This document shows, one piece after another, positions 8,326 to 17,407 of a DNA stretch of 64,000 nt. Position 1 is the first letter of the stretch; every line of letters begins with the position of its first letter. The notes below the pieces were generated by a model, which was not told the DNA's origin, made no database searches, and worked only from the letters and a program-made list of their open reading frames with translations. The position numbers and the translations under genes were made by a program. The DNA lies in contig CAWFNY010000003.1 in NCBI GenBank assembly GCA_963817435.1, forward strand, positions 682,001 to 746,000, given 5' to 3'. The stretch is from JADJOM01 sp963817435. GTDB lineage: Bacteria; Gemmatimonadota; Gemmatimonadetes; Gemmatimonadales; GWC2-71-9.

Positions 8326-9435
8326 TCAGGTGCTGGGGGCCGGCCGGGGTCCGCCCAGCAGGAGCCATTGCAGCGAACTGGCGAGTCCGTACAGGATGAA
8401 GATGAGACCGCAGAGCATCACCGCGAGTTCCGGCAATCCGGCGATGGCGGCGGGCAGGTAGAAGAAGGTGAAGAAATCCCGCCGCCCCGCCATCTCCAGG
8501 CTCTCCTTGATCAGACGGAGGATGCCGCCGGGGGCCAGCTCGGGCTTCGGGGCGTGCGGATCGAGCTGGCCGGGCCAGCGGATGCTCGCGACGCTCCCGC
8601 TCCCGCCGCCCCGAGTGATCAGCGCGACGTACAGCGCCACCTGGTAGACGACGTGCATGACCGTTCCCGCGACGGTCAGCGGCAGCATGAATCCCTCTCC
8701 ACTCCGGTACAGGGCCCACCCCGCCACTGCGAAAAAGCCCACGTTGACCAGGTCATCCAGGATCTGATCGAGCCACTCGCCCAGCCGGGAGCGGATGTAT
8801 TTCAGGCGGGAGATCTCGCCGTCGCATCCGTCGAGGATCGACTGGATCTGCAGCAGCAGGGCGCCCGGGACCAGCCAGGCGGCGCCACCCCATCCAACGA
8901 TGCCGACCGCCGCGACACCGAAGACGGCCGCGATCAGGGTCATCTGATTGGGCGTGAGGGAGGTGTCGAGCAGCAGCCGGGTGACGCGCAGCGAGATCCT
9001 GCGGTTGATCGAGCGCGAGATCAGCCCGTCGGTCGCCTTGAGGAGCGACTGGAGCAGCCGGTCCTCCGCGATCCGGCGGCTGGCGGCGTCGGCGGCGGCG
9101 ATGACGAACTCGTCGCCCTCGAGCGCCGCGGATTCGATGTCTCCCTGGTAGCCCGCCCCCGCGAGCCGCCTGGGAAGCATCCGCTGCCACACCAGCCCGA
9201 TCCGGGCGGTCCATGTCGCGCCCGACCGCTCCGGCGCCGGCGCGGCAACGCTTCGGACCTGCATTGTCAGGCGGGCATCGGACGGCAATTGCCCGGCCGG
9301 GATCCCCTCGACCACCACCTCGCCGATGCCCGCATCCTGCAGCGAGAGCAGCTGGCGCAGGAGCACGGTCATGCCCGCCACCCTGGCGAACGGATCACCG
9401 GCGGCCGGGGCCGTCAGCACGGCGCGTCTCATCAT
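8326..9435 (-). CDS. CDP-alcohol phosphotransferase with degenerate N-terminal nucleotidyltransferase-like half
   Basis: 369 aa. The C-terminal ~200 residues are a CDP-alcohol phosphatidyltransferase: LTPNQMTL, then the motif DGxxSRx8GxxxDxxxD (DGEISR...GEWLDQILD), with several membrane helices. The N-terminal ~140 residues look like an eroded nucleotidyltransferase fold (MRRAVLTAPAAGDPF, no GxGxR loop). This architecture resembles bifunctional IPCT/DIPPS enzymes, so inositol is a plausible head group. The functional nucleotidyltransferase may be the separate gene at 7482. The start overlaps the stop of the upstream gene (ATGA, 9432-9435). Confidence 0.75.
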   Translation of the reverse strand: MMRRAVLTAPAAGDPFARVAGMTVLLRQLLSLQDAGIGEVVVEGIPAGQLPSDARLTMQVRSVAAPAPERSGATWTARIGLVWQRMLPRRLAGAGYQGDIESAALEGDEFVIAAADAASRRIAEDRLLQSLLKATDGLISRSINRRISLRVTRLLLDTSLTPNQMTLIAAVFGVAAVGIVGWGGAAWLVPGALLLQIQSILDGCDGEISRLKYIRSRLGEWLDQILDDLVNVGFFAVAGWALYRSGEGFMLPLTVAGTVMHVVYQVALYVALITRGGGSGSVASIRWPGQLDPHAPKPELAPGGILRLIKESLEMAGRRDFFTFFYLPAAIAGLPELAVMLCGLIFILYGLASSLQWLLLGGPRPAPST

Positions 9436-10343
9436 CCCGCGGCCGTCCGTGCCTCGGCCGCCATCATCGAGACCAGAAAGAGATTGAGGATCGTGGTACA
9501 GAAGACGAAATAGGCCGCCAGGGCGGGCGCCCACCACCACGACAGCACGCAGGCCAGGTAGCCCAGCGCGAAGTGGGTGCCGATGCCCAGGATGGTCCAG
9601 GCGCGCATCCGGCCGGCGGTGGCGTTGCGGTAGGCGATGGGGTCGCGGGCCGGTGCGATCGCCAGGCTGGCGTGCTGGGCGCGGGAATAGCCCTCGTAGA
9701 CCCAGAACAGGAGCGCATCCCCATAGCGGCCCGCCGCCCAGGCCGCGGCGCGGTCCCTCGCGACCCGGTCCACGTCCTCCTCCCGCTCGCAGTAGCCGCC
9801 GCCGACGCGCGCGATGTAGCGGGTCTTGGCGTGATCGAACATCGCCGACTGCACGGCGGAACTCACGATCCCCACCAGGCCGAGCAGCCAGTACCACGGG
9901 CTCCCGAGCGCGTGCACGAGGTAGTGCGATGCGCCGACGCCGAAGGTGAAGCCGACCGCATAGTCGGCGAGGCCGTCGAGAATCGCGCCGGTGGTCGAGG
10001 AAACCTGTCTGGCGCGGGCGAGCTGGCCATCGCTGCAGTCGAGGACCACCGAGATGAACAGCAGGATGCCGGCGACGAGCAGCCACCTCGGGTGCTCGGC
10101 CCCGCCGAACAGCGCGATCCCTCCCGCGACGCCGACGGCGCCGGAGAGCAGGGTGACCTGATTGGGGGTGATGGGGGTGTGCACCAGCACGGCGACGACG
10201 CGGCGCGCCAGCGGACGGTGGATCTTCTCGTCCACCCATTCCTCCACTTCGCCCGGCTTCGAGGCGGGGGTGGAGTGGCCGCTCGGCGGCGGGGCGTCAA
10301 CGGCGGAACCGGGCGCGGGCGTCCTCGAGGTCGGCGAGGTCAT
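9432..10343 (-). CDS. CDP-alcohol phosphotransferase
   Basis: 303 aa from MTSPTSRTPAPG; in-frame starts at 10361 and 10400 are possible but overlap the upstream gene even more. It is an integral membrane enzyme with TPNQVTLLSG and the catalytic motif DGQLARx8GAILDGLAD. It transfers a phospho- or phosphono-alcohol from CMP to a second hydroxyl. It is downstream of the PntC-like gene (47-base overlap) and upstream of the 8326 transferase, so the three form one operon. It is the likely user of the CMP-activated head group made by the gene at 10297. Confidence 0.8.
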   Translation of the reverse strand: MTSPTSRTPAPGSAVDAPPPSGHSTPASKPGEVEEWVDEKIHRPLARRVVAVLVHTPITPNQVTLLSGAVGVAGGIALFGGAEHPRWLLVAGILLFISVVLDCSDGQLARARQVSSTTGAILDGLADYAVGFTFGVGASHYLVHALGSPWYWLLGLVGIVSSAVQSAMFDHAKTRYIARVGGGYCEREEDVDRVARDRAAAWAAGRYGDALLFWVYEGYSRAQHASLAIAPARDPIAYRNATAGRMRAWTILGIGTHFALGYLACVLSWWWAPALAAYFVFCTTILNLFLVSMMAAEARTAAG

Positions 10344-11025
10344 CGATCTCCGTCCATTCATGATGGCCGATCGGAACGGTTCGGAAACTAACGCCCGCAT
10401 GAATCATCCGCTGGAACGCGTCCTCGTAGTACCCCTGGGTGTCGCCGGCCTCGCGCATTGCGTCCAGCGTGGCCCAGAAGATCGGCAGCGCCAGGCCGCC
10501 CACCTTCTGGATGCCGATGGACTCGCCGGCGCAGGCGGCGGGCTCCAGGGCCTTCGAGAGCCGGCGCACGTTCCCCTGTGCATCCAGCAGAGCCTTCATC
10601 TCTTCCTGGGCGAGCATGGTCTCGGTGTCGAGCAGCAGCGCGGAGTGCGCCGCCTCCGCCACCAGCCGCTCGAGCGCGTTCCCGGTGAGCACCACGTCGC
10701 CGTCGCAGATCACGATGCCGGTGCCCCGCACCTGCGACCGCGCCGCGAGCACGCTCATGCAGTTGCCGGTAGTCGCGTAATCGGGATTGGGCGCGAGCGC
10801 GACCTCGATCGGCGGGCGGTTCGCGCGCAGGTGGGTCTCGACGTCCTCCGCGCGGTAGCCGGTGACCACGACCGCACGGCGGATGCCCGCCGCGGCGATG
10901 CGCTCGAGCTGGCGGGCGAGAATCGTCTGCCCCCCGACATCCAGCAGGCATTTGGGCGTGGTGTCCGTCAGCGGCCGGAGCCGGGAGCCGAGGCCGGCGG
11001 CGAGGATGATGGCGGTGAGATCCAT
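10297..11025 (-). CDS. LicC/PntC-like CTP:phosphocholine or AEP cytidylyltransferase
   Basis: 242 aa from MDLTAIILAAGLGSRL. Motifs: ILAAGLGSRLRPLT, PKCLLDVGG, the NPDYATTGNCMSVLAAR stretch, ICDGDVVL and EWTEIDDLADL. This arrangement (NxDYxxT...; EIDDxxDL) is typical of LicC and of PntC, which makes CMP-2-aminoethylphosphonate. The AEP-transaminase-like gene immediately upstream, ending 75 bases away behind a terminator hairpin, favours PntC over choline. It heads an operon with two CDP-alcohol transferases. Confidence 0.72.
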   Translation of the reverse strand: MDLTAIILAAGLGSRLRPLTDTTPKCLLDVGGQTILARQLERIAAAGIRRAVVVTGYRAEDVETHLRANRPPIEVALAPNPDYATTGNCMSVLAARSQVRGTGIVICDGDVVLTGNALERLVAEAAHSALLLDTETMLAQEEMKALLDAQGNVRRLSKALEPAACAGESIGIQKVGGLALPIFWATLDAMREAGDTQGYYEDAFQRMIHAGVSFRTVPIGHHEWTEIDDLADLEDARARFRR

Positions 11026-11047
11026 GGGAGGGCGAATGATAACGGTG

Positions 11048-11079
11048 TCAAAAGGGCGGCCCAATGGGCCGCCCTTTGA
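11048..11079 (-). terminator. Rho-independent-type hairpin after the AEP-transaminase-like gene
   Basis: TCAAA...GGGCGGCCC / GGGCCGCCC...TTTGA forms a strong stem with an AAT/ATT loop. On the minus strand it is followed by TTTTGACA. It lies 20 bases past the stop of the 11100 gene and upstream of the PntC-like gene, so it can end or attenuate the transcript between them. Confidence 0.75.
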
Positions 11080-11099
11080 CGAATTGCCCGCTCGCCCGC

Positions 11100-12320
11100 C
11101 TAGATCGCCGGCACGCCGGTGATGTCGGCGACGGTCTCGAGGAACCGGTCGATCGTGCCGATGTCCACGTGGCCCATATTGCCCACGAGGAAGGAATCGT
11201 GACTCACCGGTCCCTTGCCGCGATAGACCAGGAAGCCGCGAGCCCGGAGATCGTTGTAGAAGGTGTCGAAGCTCAGTCCCGGCGGCAGCTGGGCCACCGT
11301 GAGTGAACAGGCGCTGCCGGGGCCATCATAGCGGATCCGGAGCCCGAGGCCGATCAGGCCGGCGCGGAGCCGGTTGTTGAGCGCCTGGTACTTGGCGCGG
11401 CGGACCGGCGCGCCGCCCTCTTCTTCCAGCTCCTGCAGCGCGGCTTCCAGCGCGGCCACCGCCGGCACGGCCGGCGTGAACGGGGTCTGGCCCGTCTCGC
11501 GGAGCGCGGCGCGGTAGCGGCGGAGGTCGAGGAACATCGAGCGCGTCCGCACATGCTCCGTCTCCTCCCACACCTCGCGTCGGGTGATGACGAATGCGGT
11601 GCCGGCGACGCCATGGAGACACTTGTTCGCGCTGCCGATCACCACCGAGGCCCGGCTGCGCACCATGTCGAAGTCCTCGGCGCCGAGGCTCGACACCACA
11701 TCGACGAAGTAGCGGATGTGACGCGGGGCGAGCAGACGGCCCAGCTCGTTGACCGGATTGACCCGGGCGACGCTGGTCTCGTGGTGGACCATCGCGACCG
11801 CCTTGATCCGCGCGTCGCCCTCGAGCATTCCCTGGATCTGTTCCAGCACCACCGGCTCGCCCCAGTCGTAGCGCAGGTGGCTCATCGGGAGGCCCAGGTT
11901 CTGGGCCATCTCCGCGATGCGCTCGCCGAACGCGCCGTTGGAAACCACCAGCAGCCGCTCGTCAGGCGACACGAAGGTGGCAAGCGCCGCCTCCGTCGCC
12001 GCGGTGGCACCGCCGCCGATCACCAGCACGTCGTGCTCGGAGGTGGCGCCTGCCACCCGGCGGAGCCGCACGATCAGCCGCGACAGCACGTCCACGAACG
12101 CCCGGTCCCGGTGGGCGATGTCGGCCTGCGCCAGTGCCTGCTTCACCCGGGGTGAGGTCGTCACCGGTCCGGGGCACAGCAGGGTCAGCTCAGCCTCGGC
12201 TTCGACCGGACGGGACGAAATGGCCCGGACAGTTTCGACTTCCGGGCGCCGATGGCGTGTCATGCTGTCCAGCGCGGCGTGTGATTTCATCACGCTCTCG
12301 GGTAAGAGGTAGTGTGACAA
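11100..12320 (-). CDS. 2-aminoethylphosphonate-pyruvate transaminase-like PLP enzyme
   Basis: 406 aa, class V aminotransferase fold. Landmarks in order: LLCPGPVTTSPRV, VIGGGATAATEA, HHETSVARVNPV, FVDVVSSLGAEDFD (the PLP-binding Asp region) and SANKCLHGVAGTAFVI, where the Lys after SAN is the Schiff-base lysine. These match the PhnW (AEP transaminase) layout. In an anabolic context the enzyme makes AEP from phosphonoacetaldehyde. No PEP mutase or decarboxylase gene is in the window. The N-terminal ~40 residues are not conserved, and a start at 12290 or 12263 is possible. Confidence 0.75.
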   Translation of the reverse strand: MSHYLLPESVMKSHAALDSMTRHRRPEVETVRAISSRPVEAEAELTLLCPGPVTTSPRVKQALAQADIAHRDRAFVDVLSRLIVRLRRVAGATSEHDVLVIGGGATAATEAALATFVSPDERLLVVSNGAFGERIAEMAQNLGLPMSHLRYDWGEPVVLEQIQGMLEGDARIKAVAMVHHETSVARVNPVNELGRLLAPRHIRYFVDVVSSLGAEDFDMVRSRASVVIGSANKCLHGVAGTAFVITRREVWEETEHVRTRSMFLDLRRYRAALRETGQTPFTPAVPAVAALEAALQELEEEGGAPVRRAKYQALNNRLRAGLIGLGLRIRYDGPGSACSLTVAQLPPGLSFDTFYNDLRARGFLVYRGKGPVSHDSFLVGNMGHVDIGTIDRFLETVADITGVPAI

Positions 12321-12409
12321 TGACGCAGGGCAACACTCATCCGCAAATCACTATCAAATAGCGACTTGCGGTCCCAGGCCTCGTCAGAGTCCAGCCGTGG
12401 CGTTCCAGC

Positions 12410-13666
12410 TCACTCACGGGTGCGCCGCTCTTGCAGCAGGTTCTGCGCCCGCTTCCTCCCGAGCAGCCAGTTCACCGATTCATGAAGCCAGGCCCCGACA
12501 CTCCAGGGTCCGCTGGGGAGCGGAGACGGTGCTGCGGCGAGTCGGCGCCGCAGAAAATCGTCGAGTCGAGCGGCCCGTGCGTCCCAGGTCAACGACTTGG
12601 CGGTGGCGAACGCGCCGGCGGCCAGGCCCTCCGCGCGTGCGGGGCTCGCGGCGAGGTCGCGCAGCGCGGTGATCATCCCGGCAACGTCGCCGGCCGAGAC
12701 CAGGACGGCGTTCTGCCCGTCGTGGAGCAGCTCCGCGGTGTCCGGCGCGCGCGGTGCCAGCAGCACCCGGCCCGCGGCGAGATAGAGAAACAGCTTGATC
12801 GGCAGGACCGTGTTTCCGTGCCGCTCCAGCGGCTCAAGGCTCGGCGGAATGACGAGGACATCCGCGGCGTACAGCCAGGGTGCGAGATCGCGGAAGCGCT
12901 GCCAGGGGACGATTCGCACGTTGGCGAGCGCACGGGCTTCGGTCTCGACGGGGCCTTCTCCCTCCGAGCCCACCAGCACGAACGTGATCTCGGGCGCCCC
13001 GCGCGCGGCGGCAAGGATGATGTCGAGTCCTTTCCGCGCGTTCATCCGCCCGGAGTACACGACGGTGAAGCGGCCGGCCTCGAGGCCCAGCCGCGTACGC
13101 GCCTCGGTACGGGACAGCCGCGGCTCCATGCGGCCGGGATCCCAGCCGTTGTGCGCCACCAGCATCCGCTCGTCAGGAACACCGAGACGGCGGTAGCTTG
13201 CAAGCGCATGTTCGGAATGAAAGACGGCGCCGATCAGATTCGGATGCCGCAGGATGTGACGCAGGAACGGCTGTAACGGCGGATACTGGTCGCCCCAGGG
13301 GCGGAAGTGCTCGTAGACCACCCGCCGGCCCGCACGCAGGAAACTCCAGGCACCGGGAAGGTTCCGGGTATAGATCAGGTCCGCCGCCGCCACCGCCGGG
13401 TGGGTCGGCGCCCGGAGTGCGTGCGACCACTTCTCCAGCGCGCGGAGACCGTGACAGCGCCAGCGCAGCAGATGCACCGTGAAGTCGCCGGTGACCTGGT
13501 AGTACTCCCGGAGCGCGGCCGCGTCGCCGGGACCGGTGACGCCGCCTGGCAAGAGCAGGTCCATCGCGATGCCGCGGCGCGCCAGAGCGGCGACGTTGTT
13601 GACCACCTGCTCGGTGTCGGCGCCGGTATCGGGTATCGGAGTGTCGTAGCTGTAGAGAATGCGCAC
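12410..13666 (-). CDS. GT4-family glycosyltransferase
   Basis: 418 aa from a GTG (VRILYSYDTPIPDTG). It is a GT-B fold: N-terminal domain with YTRNLPGAWSF and VYEHFRPW, C-terminal domain with VVYSGRMNARKGLDIILAA (GT4 donor-site start), PLERHGNTVLPIKLFLYLAAG and VLLAPRAPDTAELL. A usual GT4 ExxxxxxxE pair is not obvious, and PIKLFLYLAAG occupies that place. It likely transfers a hexose during surface polysaccharide assembly. Reading frames that extend upstream to 15193 only run through the flippase gene in antisense and were ignored. Confidence 0.8.
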   Translation of the reverse strand: MRILYSYDTPIPDTGADTEQVVNNVAALARRGIAMDLLLPGGVTGPGDAAALREYYQVTGDFTVHLLRWRCHGLRALEKWSHALRAPTHPAVAAADLIYTRNLPGAWSFLRAGRRVVYEHFRPWGDQYPPLQPFLRHILRHPNLIGAVFHSEHALASYRRLGVPDERMLVAHNGWDPGRMEPRLSRTEARTRLGLEAGRFTVVYSGRMNARKGLDIILAAARGAPEITFVLVGSEGEGPVETEARALANVRIVPWQRFRDLAPWLYAADVLVIPPSLEPLERHGNTVLPIKLFLYLAAGRVLLAPRAPDTAELLHDGQNAVLVSAGDVAGMITALRDLAASPARAEGLAAGAFATAKSLTWDARAARLDDFLRRRLAAAPSPLPSGPWSVGAWLHESVNWLLGRKRAQNLLQERRTRE

Positions 13667-13726
13667 GGCGAAGCAAGCTACCGATGCTTCCGGCGTGCCG
13701 CCAGCGAACGGGACGGAGGGTAGGCG

Positions 13727-15196
13727 GTGACCGAGCGGCAGATCGACGCGAAACACGAAATGAAGCGCGGACTCTGGTGGTCCGGTGCGTCGACCGTGGC
13801 CATGCGCGTCCTCGATGTCGGGGGGAGCCTGCTGGTGCTGCAGTTCCTCTCCCGCGCGGAGGTGGGGCTCGCGGCGCTGGCCTGGAGCGTCTCGGTGCTG
13901 CTCGAAAGCTTCAACGGACTGGGCGTCAGCTACGTCATCGTCCGCCAGCGCGACCTCACCCACGAGCAGCTCTCCGGGCTCTTCTGGTTCTGCACCCTCT
14001 TCGGCGTCGCGATGGTGGCGATCGTCGCGGCGACCGCTCCCTTCCTCGCGATCTTCTACGCCGACTACCGCCTCTACCCGATGATGCTGGTCGCCGCCGC
14101 CAAGCTGATCTTCGTCGGCGCGGCGGTGGTCCCCCTCGGCGTCCTCACCCGCGATCTCCAGTTCAAGACCAACGGCGCCGTGCAGACGCTCGCCACCCTG
14201 GGTGAGGCGCTGACCAAGGTGATCCTCGTCGCGCTCGGCTTCGGGGCGTGGGGGCTCGTCATCTCGAATCTCGCGCGCGGCGTCTTCCTCTGTCTGGCAC
14301 TCTGGCGGCTGGCACCGTTCCGGCCGGCGTGGCGGGCCGCGGATGCGGCGGTGCGCAAGGCGATCCGCTTCGGGCTCCGGGTCTCCGCCTCCGGCACGCT
14401 CTACCAGGCCTATCGCAACATGGACAACCTGCTCATCGGGAAGTTCCTCGGCGCGAGCGTCCTCGGCATCTACCAGACCGCCTTTCAGCTCGGCATGACG
14501 CCGCTCGAGATCGTGCTGCAGCTCGTCAACCGGGTGCAGTTTCCGATCTACTCCGCGCTGCGGGAGAAGCCGGCCGAACTGGCTCAGGCGTTCAACCGGA
14601 GCGCGCGCACACTCTTCCTCTTCCTCGGCCCGATCGCCGTCTTCCTCTGCTTCGCGAGCACCGACATCCTCTCGCTGATCGGCGGGGGGAAATGGCTGCC
14701 CGCCGTGCCGCTGATCCAAGTGCTCGCGTGGGCGAGCCTCCTCCGCGGCATGTCGCAGCTCTTCCCGCAGCTCTACATCGCGACCGGCCATCCGAAGTAC
14801 GCCGTGGTGGACTCGGCGGTCACCGGCGGAACGCTGGTCGCGGGCTTTGCGACCGCGCTGGCGATCGCGCCGCCCGGTAAGGGCGCGCTCTGGGTCGCCT
14901 GGGTCTGGCTCTTCAGCTACCCGGTGCCGCTCATCGCGCACTACGTGATGGTACGTCGCTCCGCCCCGATCAAGGCGGGAGAGTTCCTGCACACCCTCCT
15001 CAAGCCGGCCATCGGCATCGCGGGCCTCACCCTGCTGCTCGGCCTCGCCTCGATGCTCCGCGCCTCGCTCGGTTCGCCGGTGCTCATGCTCGCGCTGCTG
15101 GCCGTGCTGGCGCTCGGCGGGCACGCGCTCTACCTGCGCTACGTGATGCACCTCCGGATGGGGGACATCCTGCCGAAGAAGCCGCAGCCGCAATAG
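13727..15196 (+). CDS. Polysaccharide flippase (Wzx/WzxC-like, MOP superfamily)
   Basis: 489 aa with about 12-14 predicted membrane helices. The GTG start follows GGAGGGTAGGC; MKRGLWWSG at residue 12 is an alternative. The sequence GLWWSGASTVAMRVLDVGGSLLV, the FLSRAEVGLAALAWSV segment and MDNLLIGKFLGASVLGIYQTA are typical of lipopolysaccharide/colanic-acid type flippases, which move undecaprenyl-linked oligosaccharide across the inner membrane. It is divergent from the GT4 gene on the left and followed by GT4 genes on the right. Confidence 0.87.
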   Translation: MTERQIDAKHEMKRGLWWSGASTVAMRVLDVGGSLLVLQFLSRAEVGLAALAWSVSVLLESFNGLGVSYVIVRQRDLTHEQLSGLFWFCTLFGVAMVAIVAATAPFLAIFYADYRLYPMMLVAAAKLIFVGAAVVPLGVLTRDLQFKTNGAVQTLATLGEALTKVILVALGFGAWGLVISNLARGVFLCLALWRLAPFRPAWRAADAAVRKAIRFGLRVSASGTLYQAYRNMDNLLIGKFLGASVLGIYQTAFQLGMTPLEIVLQLVNRVQFPIYSALREKPAELAQAFNRSARTLFLFLGPIAVFLCFASTDILSLIGGGKWLPAVPLIQVLAWASLLRGMSQLFPQLYIATGHPKYAVVDSAVTGGTLVAGFATALAIAPPGKGALWVAWVWLFSYPVPLIAHYVMVRRSAPIKAGEFLHTLLKPAIGIAGLTLLLGLASMLRASLGSPVLMLALLAVLALGGHALYLRYVMHLRMGDILPKKPQPQ

Positions 15197-15246
15197 CCTG
15201 CGCGCTGCTTGCGCCCCCCATACCCGGGGACTACACTCACCCGAAT

Positions 15247-16422
15247 ATGAGACTGCTGCTCGTCACGAAGGATTTTCCGCCTGACGTCGGAGGGATCCAG
15301 ACGTACTGCGCGGAGATCGCGCAGCGTTTCGCCGGCCGGTGCGAGTCGTTCGCCGTCGTGGCTCCGCGCATCCCCGGATGCGAGACGGTGGATCCCGCGC
15401 TGCCGTTCGAGGTGATCCGCGTCCCGGGCTCGCGCAGCAGCTTCGCTCCCGCCGTCCTCGCCCACCTTCCCCGTCTCAAGGCCCGGTACCGGTTCAACGT
15501 CGTGCTCGGCGCGCAGTGGCAGTCGGCGTGGGCCGCGGTCGCGGGTCGGCGGGCCCTCGGGCCCTACAAGGTCTGCGCCGCCGTGCACGGACGCGAAGTG
15601 CTGACGATGCACTATGCGGGCTGGGGTGCCGCCGGCCTCTACGACCGCGCGCGCCGCTACACGATGGGCGCGGTGGACCGGCTCTTTCCCGGCTCGAACT
15701 ACGCGCTGAAGCTGGTGCACGAGAAAGGCATCGCCTATCGCTCGGCCGAAGTCGTGCACTACGGCTGCAACATCGAGCGCTTCACGCCCCATGGCGGGGA
15801 GGAGAAGCGGCGCGAACTGGGACTCGAGGGCAAGCGGGTGATGGTCACCCTGAGCCGGCTGGTGCCTCGCAAGGGCATCGACACCACGCTGGAGGCATTG
15901 CCGGCCATCGTCCGCGAAGTTCCCGACCTGCAGTATGTGATTGCCGGCAGCGGCCCCGATCGCGCCCGCCTCGAGGCGCTCGCCAGCCGGCTCGGTGTGC
16001 TGCCCTGGGTCCGGTTTCTCGGCAAGGTGCCGGACGCGGACGTGCCACCCCTCCTCCACATGGCGGATCTGTTCGTCATGCCGGCTCGCGAGGAGCGCCC
16101 CGACGTCGAGGGCTTCGGCCTGGTCTTCCTCGAGGCCAACGCCTGCGGCACCGCCGTGATCGGTTCCACCAGCGGCGGCATTTCAGACGCGGTGCTCGAT
16201 GGCGTCACCGGGCTGCTGGTTCCGCCGGAGGCCCCAGGGCCGCTCGCCGAGGCGGCGATCCGGCTCCTCAACGACGCCGAGCTGCGTCACCGGCTCGGTG
16301 AGGCCGGCCGGGCGCGGGTGCTACGGGAATTCACCTGGGAGCGCATGGCGGACCAGCTCTCCGCCTCGATGTCCGGTCTGATCGCCACGACGTCCGCCAA
16401 GTCCGGCTCCGCCGTTCCATGA
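15247..16422 (+). CDS. GT4-family glycosyltransferase
   Basis: 391 aa. N-terminal KDFPPDVGGIQTYCAEIAQ is the classic GT4 acceptor-side glycine loop; VTLSRLVPRKGIDTTLEAL and YVIAGSGPDRARLEAL mark the donor domain; EERPDVEGFGLVFLEANACGTAVIGSTSGGISDAV carries the E(x7)E nucleotide-sugar motif. Retaining, cytoplasmic or membrane-associated. Its stop overlaps the next gene start (ATGA, 16419-16422). Confidence 0.9.
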   Translation: MRLLLVTKDFPPDVGGIQTYCAEIAQRFAGRCESFAVVAPRIPGCETVDPALPFEVIRVPGSRSSFAPAVLAHLPRLKARYRFNVVLGAQWQSAWAAVAGRRALGPYKVCAAVHGREVLTMHYAGWGAAGLYDRARRYTMGAVDRLFPGSNYALKLVHEKGIAYRSAEVVHYGCNIERFTPHGGEEKRRELGLEGKRVMVTLSRLVPRKGIDTTLEALPAIVREVPDLQYVIAGSGPDRARLEALASRLGVLPWVRFLGKVPDADVPPLLHMADLFVMPAREERPDVEGFGLVFLEANACGTAVIGSTSGGISDAVLDGVTGLLVPPEAPGPLAEAAIRLLNDAELRHRLGEAGRARVLREFTWERMADQLSASMSGLIATTSAKSGSAVP

Positions 16423-17402
16423 CACCGGCGGCGAAGGGCCTTCCCCGCGAGGGCACGCCGGCCGCGATCCCGCCGCTCGCGCACTTCATCTGGTTCGGGC
16501 GGGAGTTCCTCTGGGTGCACCTGCTCGCGCTCCGCTCGGCCGTGCAGCGGGGGGAATTCAGCCGGGTCGTGCTGCACCACGCCGATGAGCTGCACGACTC
16601 CCCGTGGTGGAACGAAGTCCAGGCGCTGCCCCGCTTCGAGGCGCGACGACTCGACCCTACGGCCCTGCTCGAGCAGGCGCGCGGCGCGGCGCTGGTCGAC
16701 GTGTTTCGGGATCTCGATCAGATGGCGGCGAAGGCCAACGTCGTCCGCGCGGCGCTCCTCCTGGTCGAGGGCGGCACCTATCTCGACGCGGACACCGTGA
16801 CGGTGAAGTCGTTCGCGCCGCTGCTGGAACCGGGTGGTGCGTTCTGCGGGCGGGAGCACATCGTCAAGCCGTTCGGCGAACTGTCGAACCCCACGTTCCG
16901 GACCCGGGCCGCGATGCTAGTCCGGCGGATGGCCCGCTCGGCGTGCCGGGAGCTGCCGGGCGGCTGGCGCACCTTCCGGCGGATCGAGGGACGATATCCG
17001 GCGGAAGTGAACAATGCCGTGCTCGGCAGCGAGCCCCATCACCCATTCATCGCGCAGCTTGTCGAAAGCATGATCGCGCTCCCCCGCGATCGCCGGCAGG
17101 TACGTTACTCCCTTGGCACCCACCTGCTTCAGCAGCGGGTGGACCGCTATAGCGGCGACGACCTGAGGCTGCTCCCTCCTCACGTCTTCTATCCGCTCGG
17201 CCCCGAGATCTCGCTGCACTGGTTTCGCCGAGTGAGGCGCCCATCCCTCGCCGAGGTGCTCCGCCCCGAGACCCGGCTGGTGCACTGGTACGCCTCGGTG
17301 CGCACCCGGGAGATCGCGAAGCGCATCACTCCGGATTACGTGCGCGCCCACGCGGATAGCCAGCTCTTCAGCGCGCTCGCGCTTCCGTTCATCGAGCCCT
17401 GA
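16419..17402 (+). CDS. GT32-like (DXD) glycosyltransferase
   Basis: 327 aa. PPLAHFIWFGREF at residues 22-34 and GGTYLDADTVTVKSF at ~122-136 (the DXD motif as DAD, preceded by RAALLLVEGG) are characteristic of capsular-polysaccharide/mannosyl (GT32-type) transferases with a GT-A fold. The 4-base overlap with the GT4 gene upstream implies coupled expression. Donor sugar unknown. Confidence 0.8.
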   Translation: MTPAAKGLPREGTPAAIPPLAHFIWFGREFLWVHLLALRSAVQRGEFSRVVLHHADELHDSPWWNEVQALPRFEARRLDPTALLEQARGAALVDVFRDLDQMAAKANVVRAALLLVEGGTYLDADTVTVKSFAPLLEPGGAFCGREHIVKPFGELSNPTFRTRAAMLVRRMARSACRELPGGWRTFRRIEGRYPAEVNNAVLGSEPHHPFIAQLVESMIALPRDRRQVRYSLGTHLLQQRVDRYSGDDLRLLPPHVFYPLGPEISLHWFRRVRRPSLAEVLRPETRLVHWYASVRTREIAKRITPDYVRAHADSQLFSALALPFIEP

Positions 17403-17407
17403 TCCGC

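Noticed and set aside
12410..15193. A 927-codon minus-strand open frame spanning the flippase gene
   Set aside because: Its 5' half is the antisense of a clear multi-TM flippase and has the charged, low-complexity composition typical of GC-rich shadow frames; only the part from 13666 is a real glycosyltransferase.
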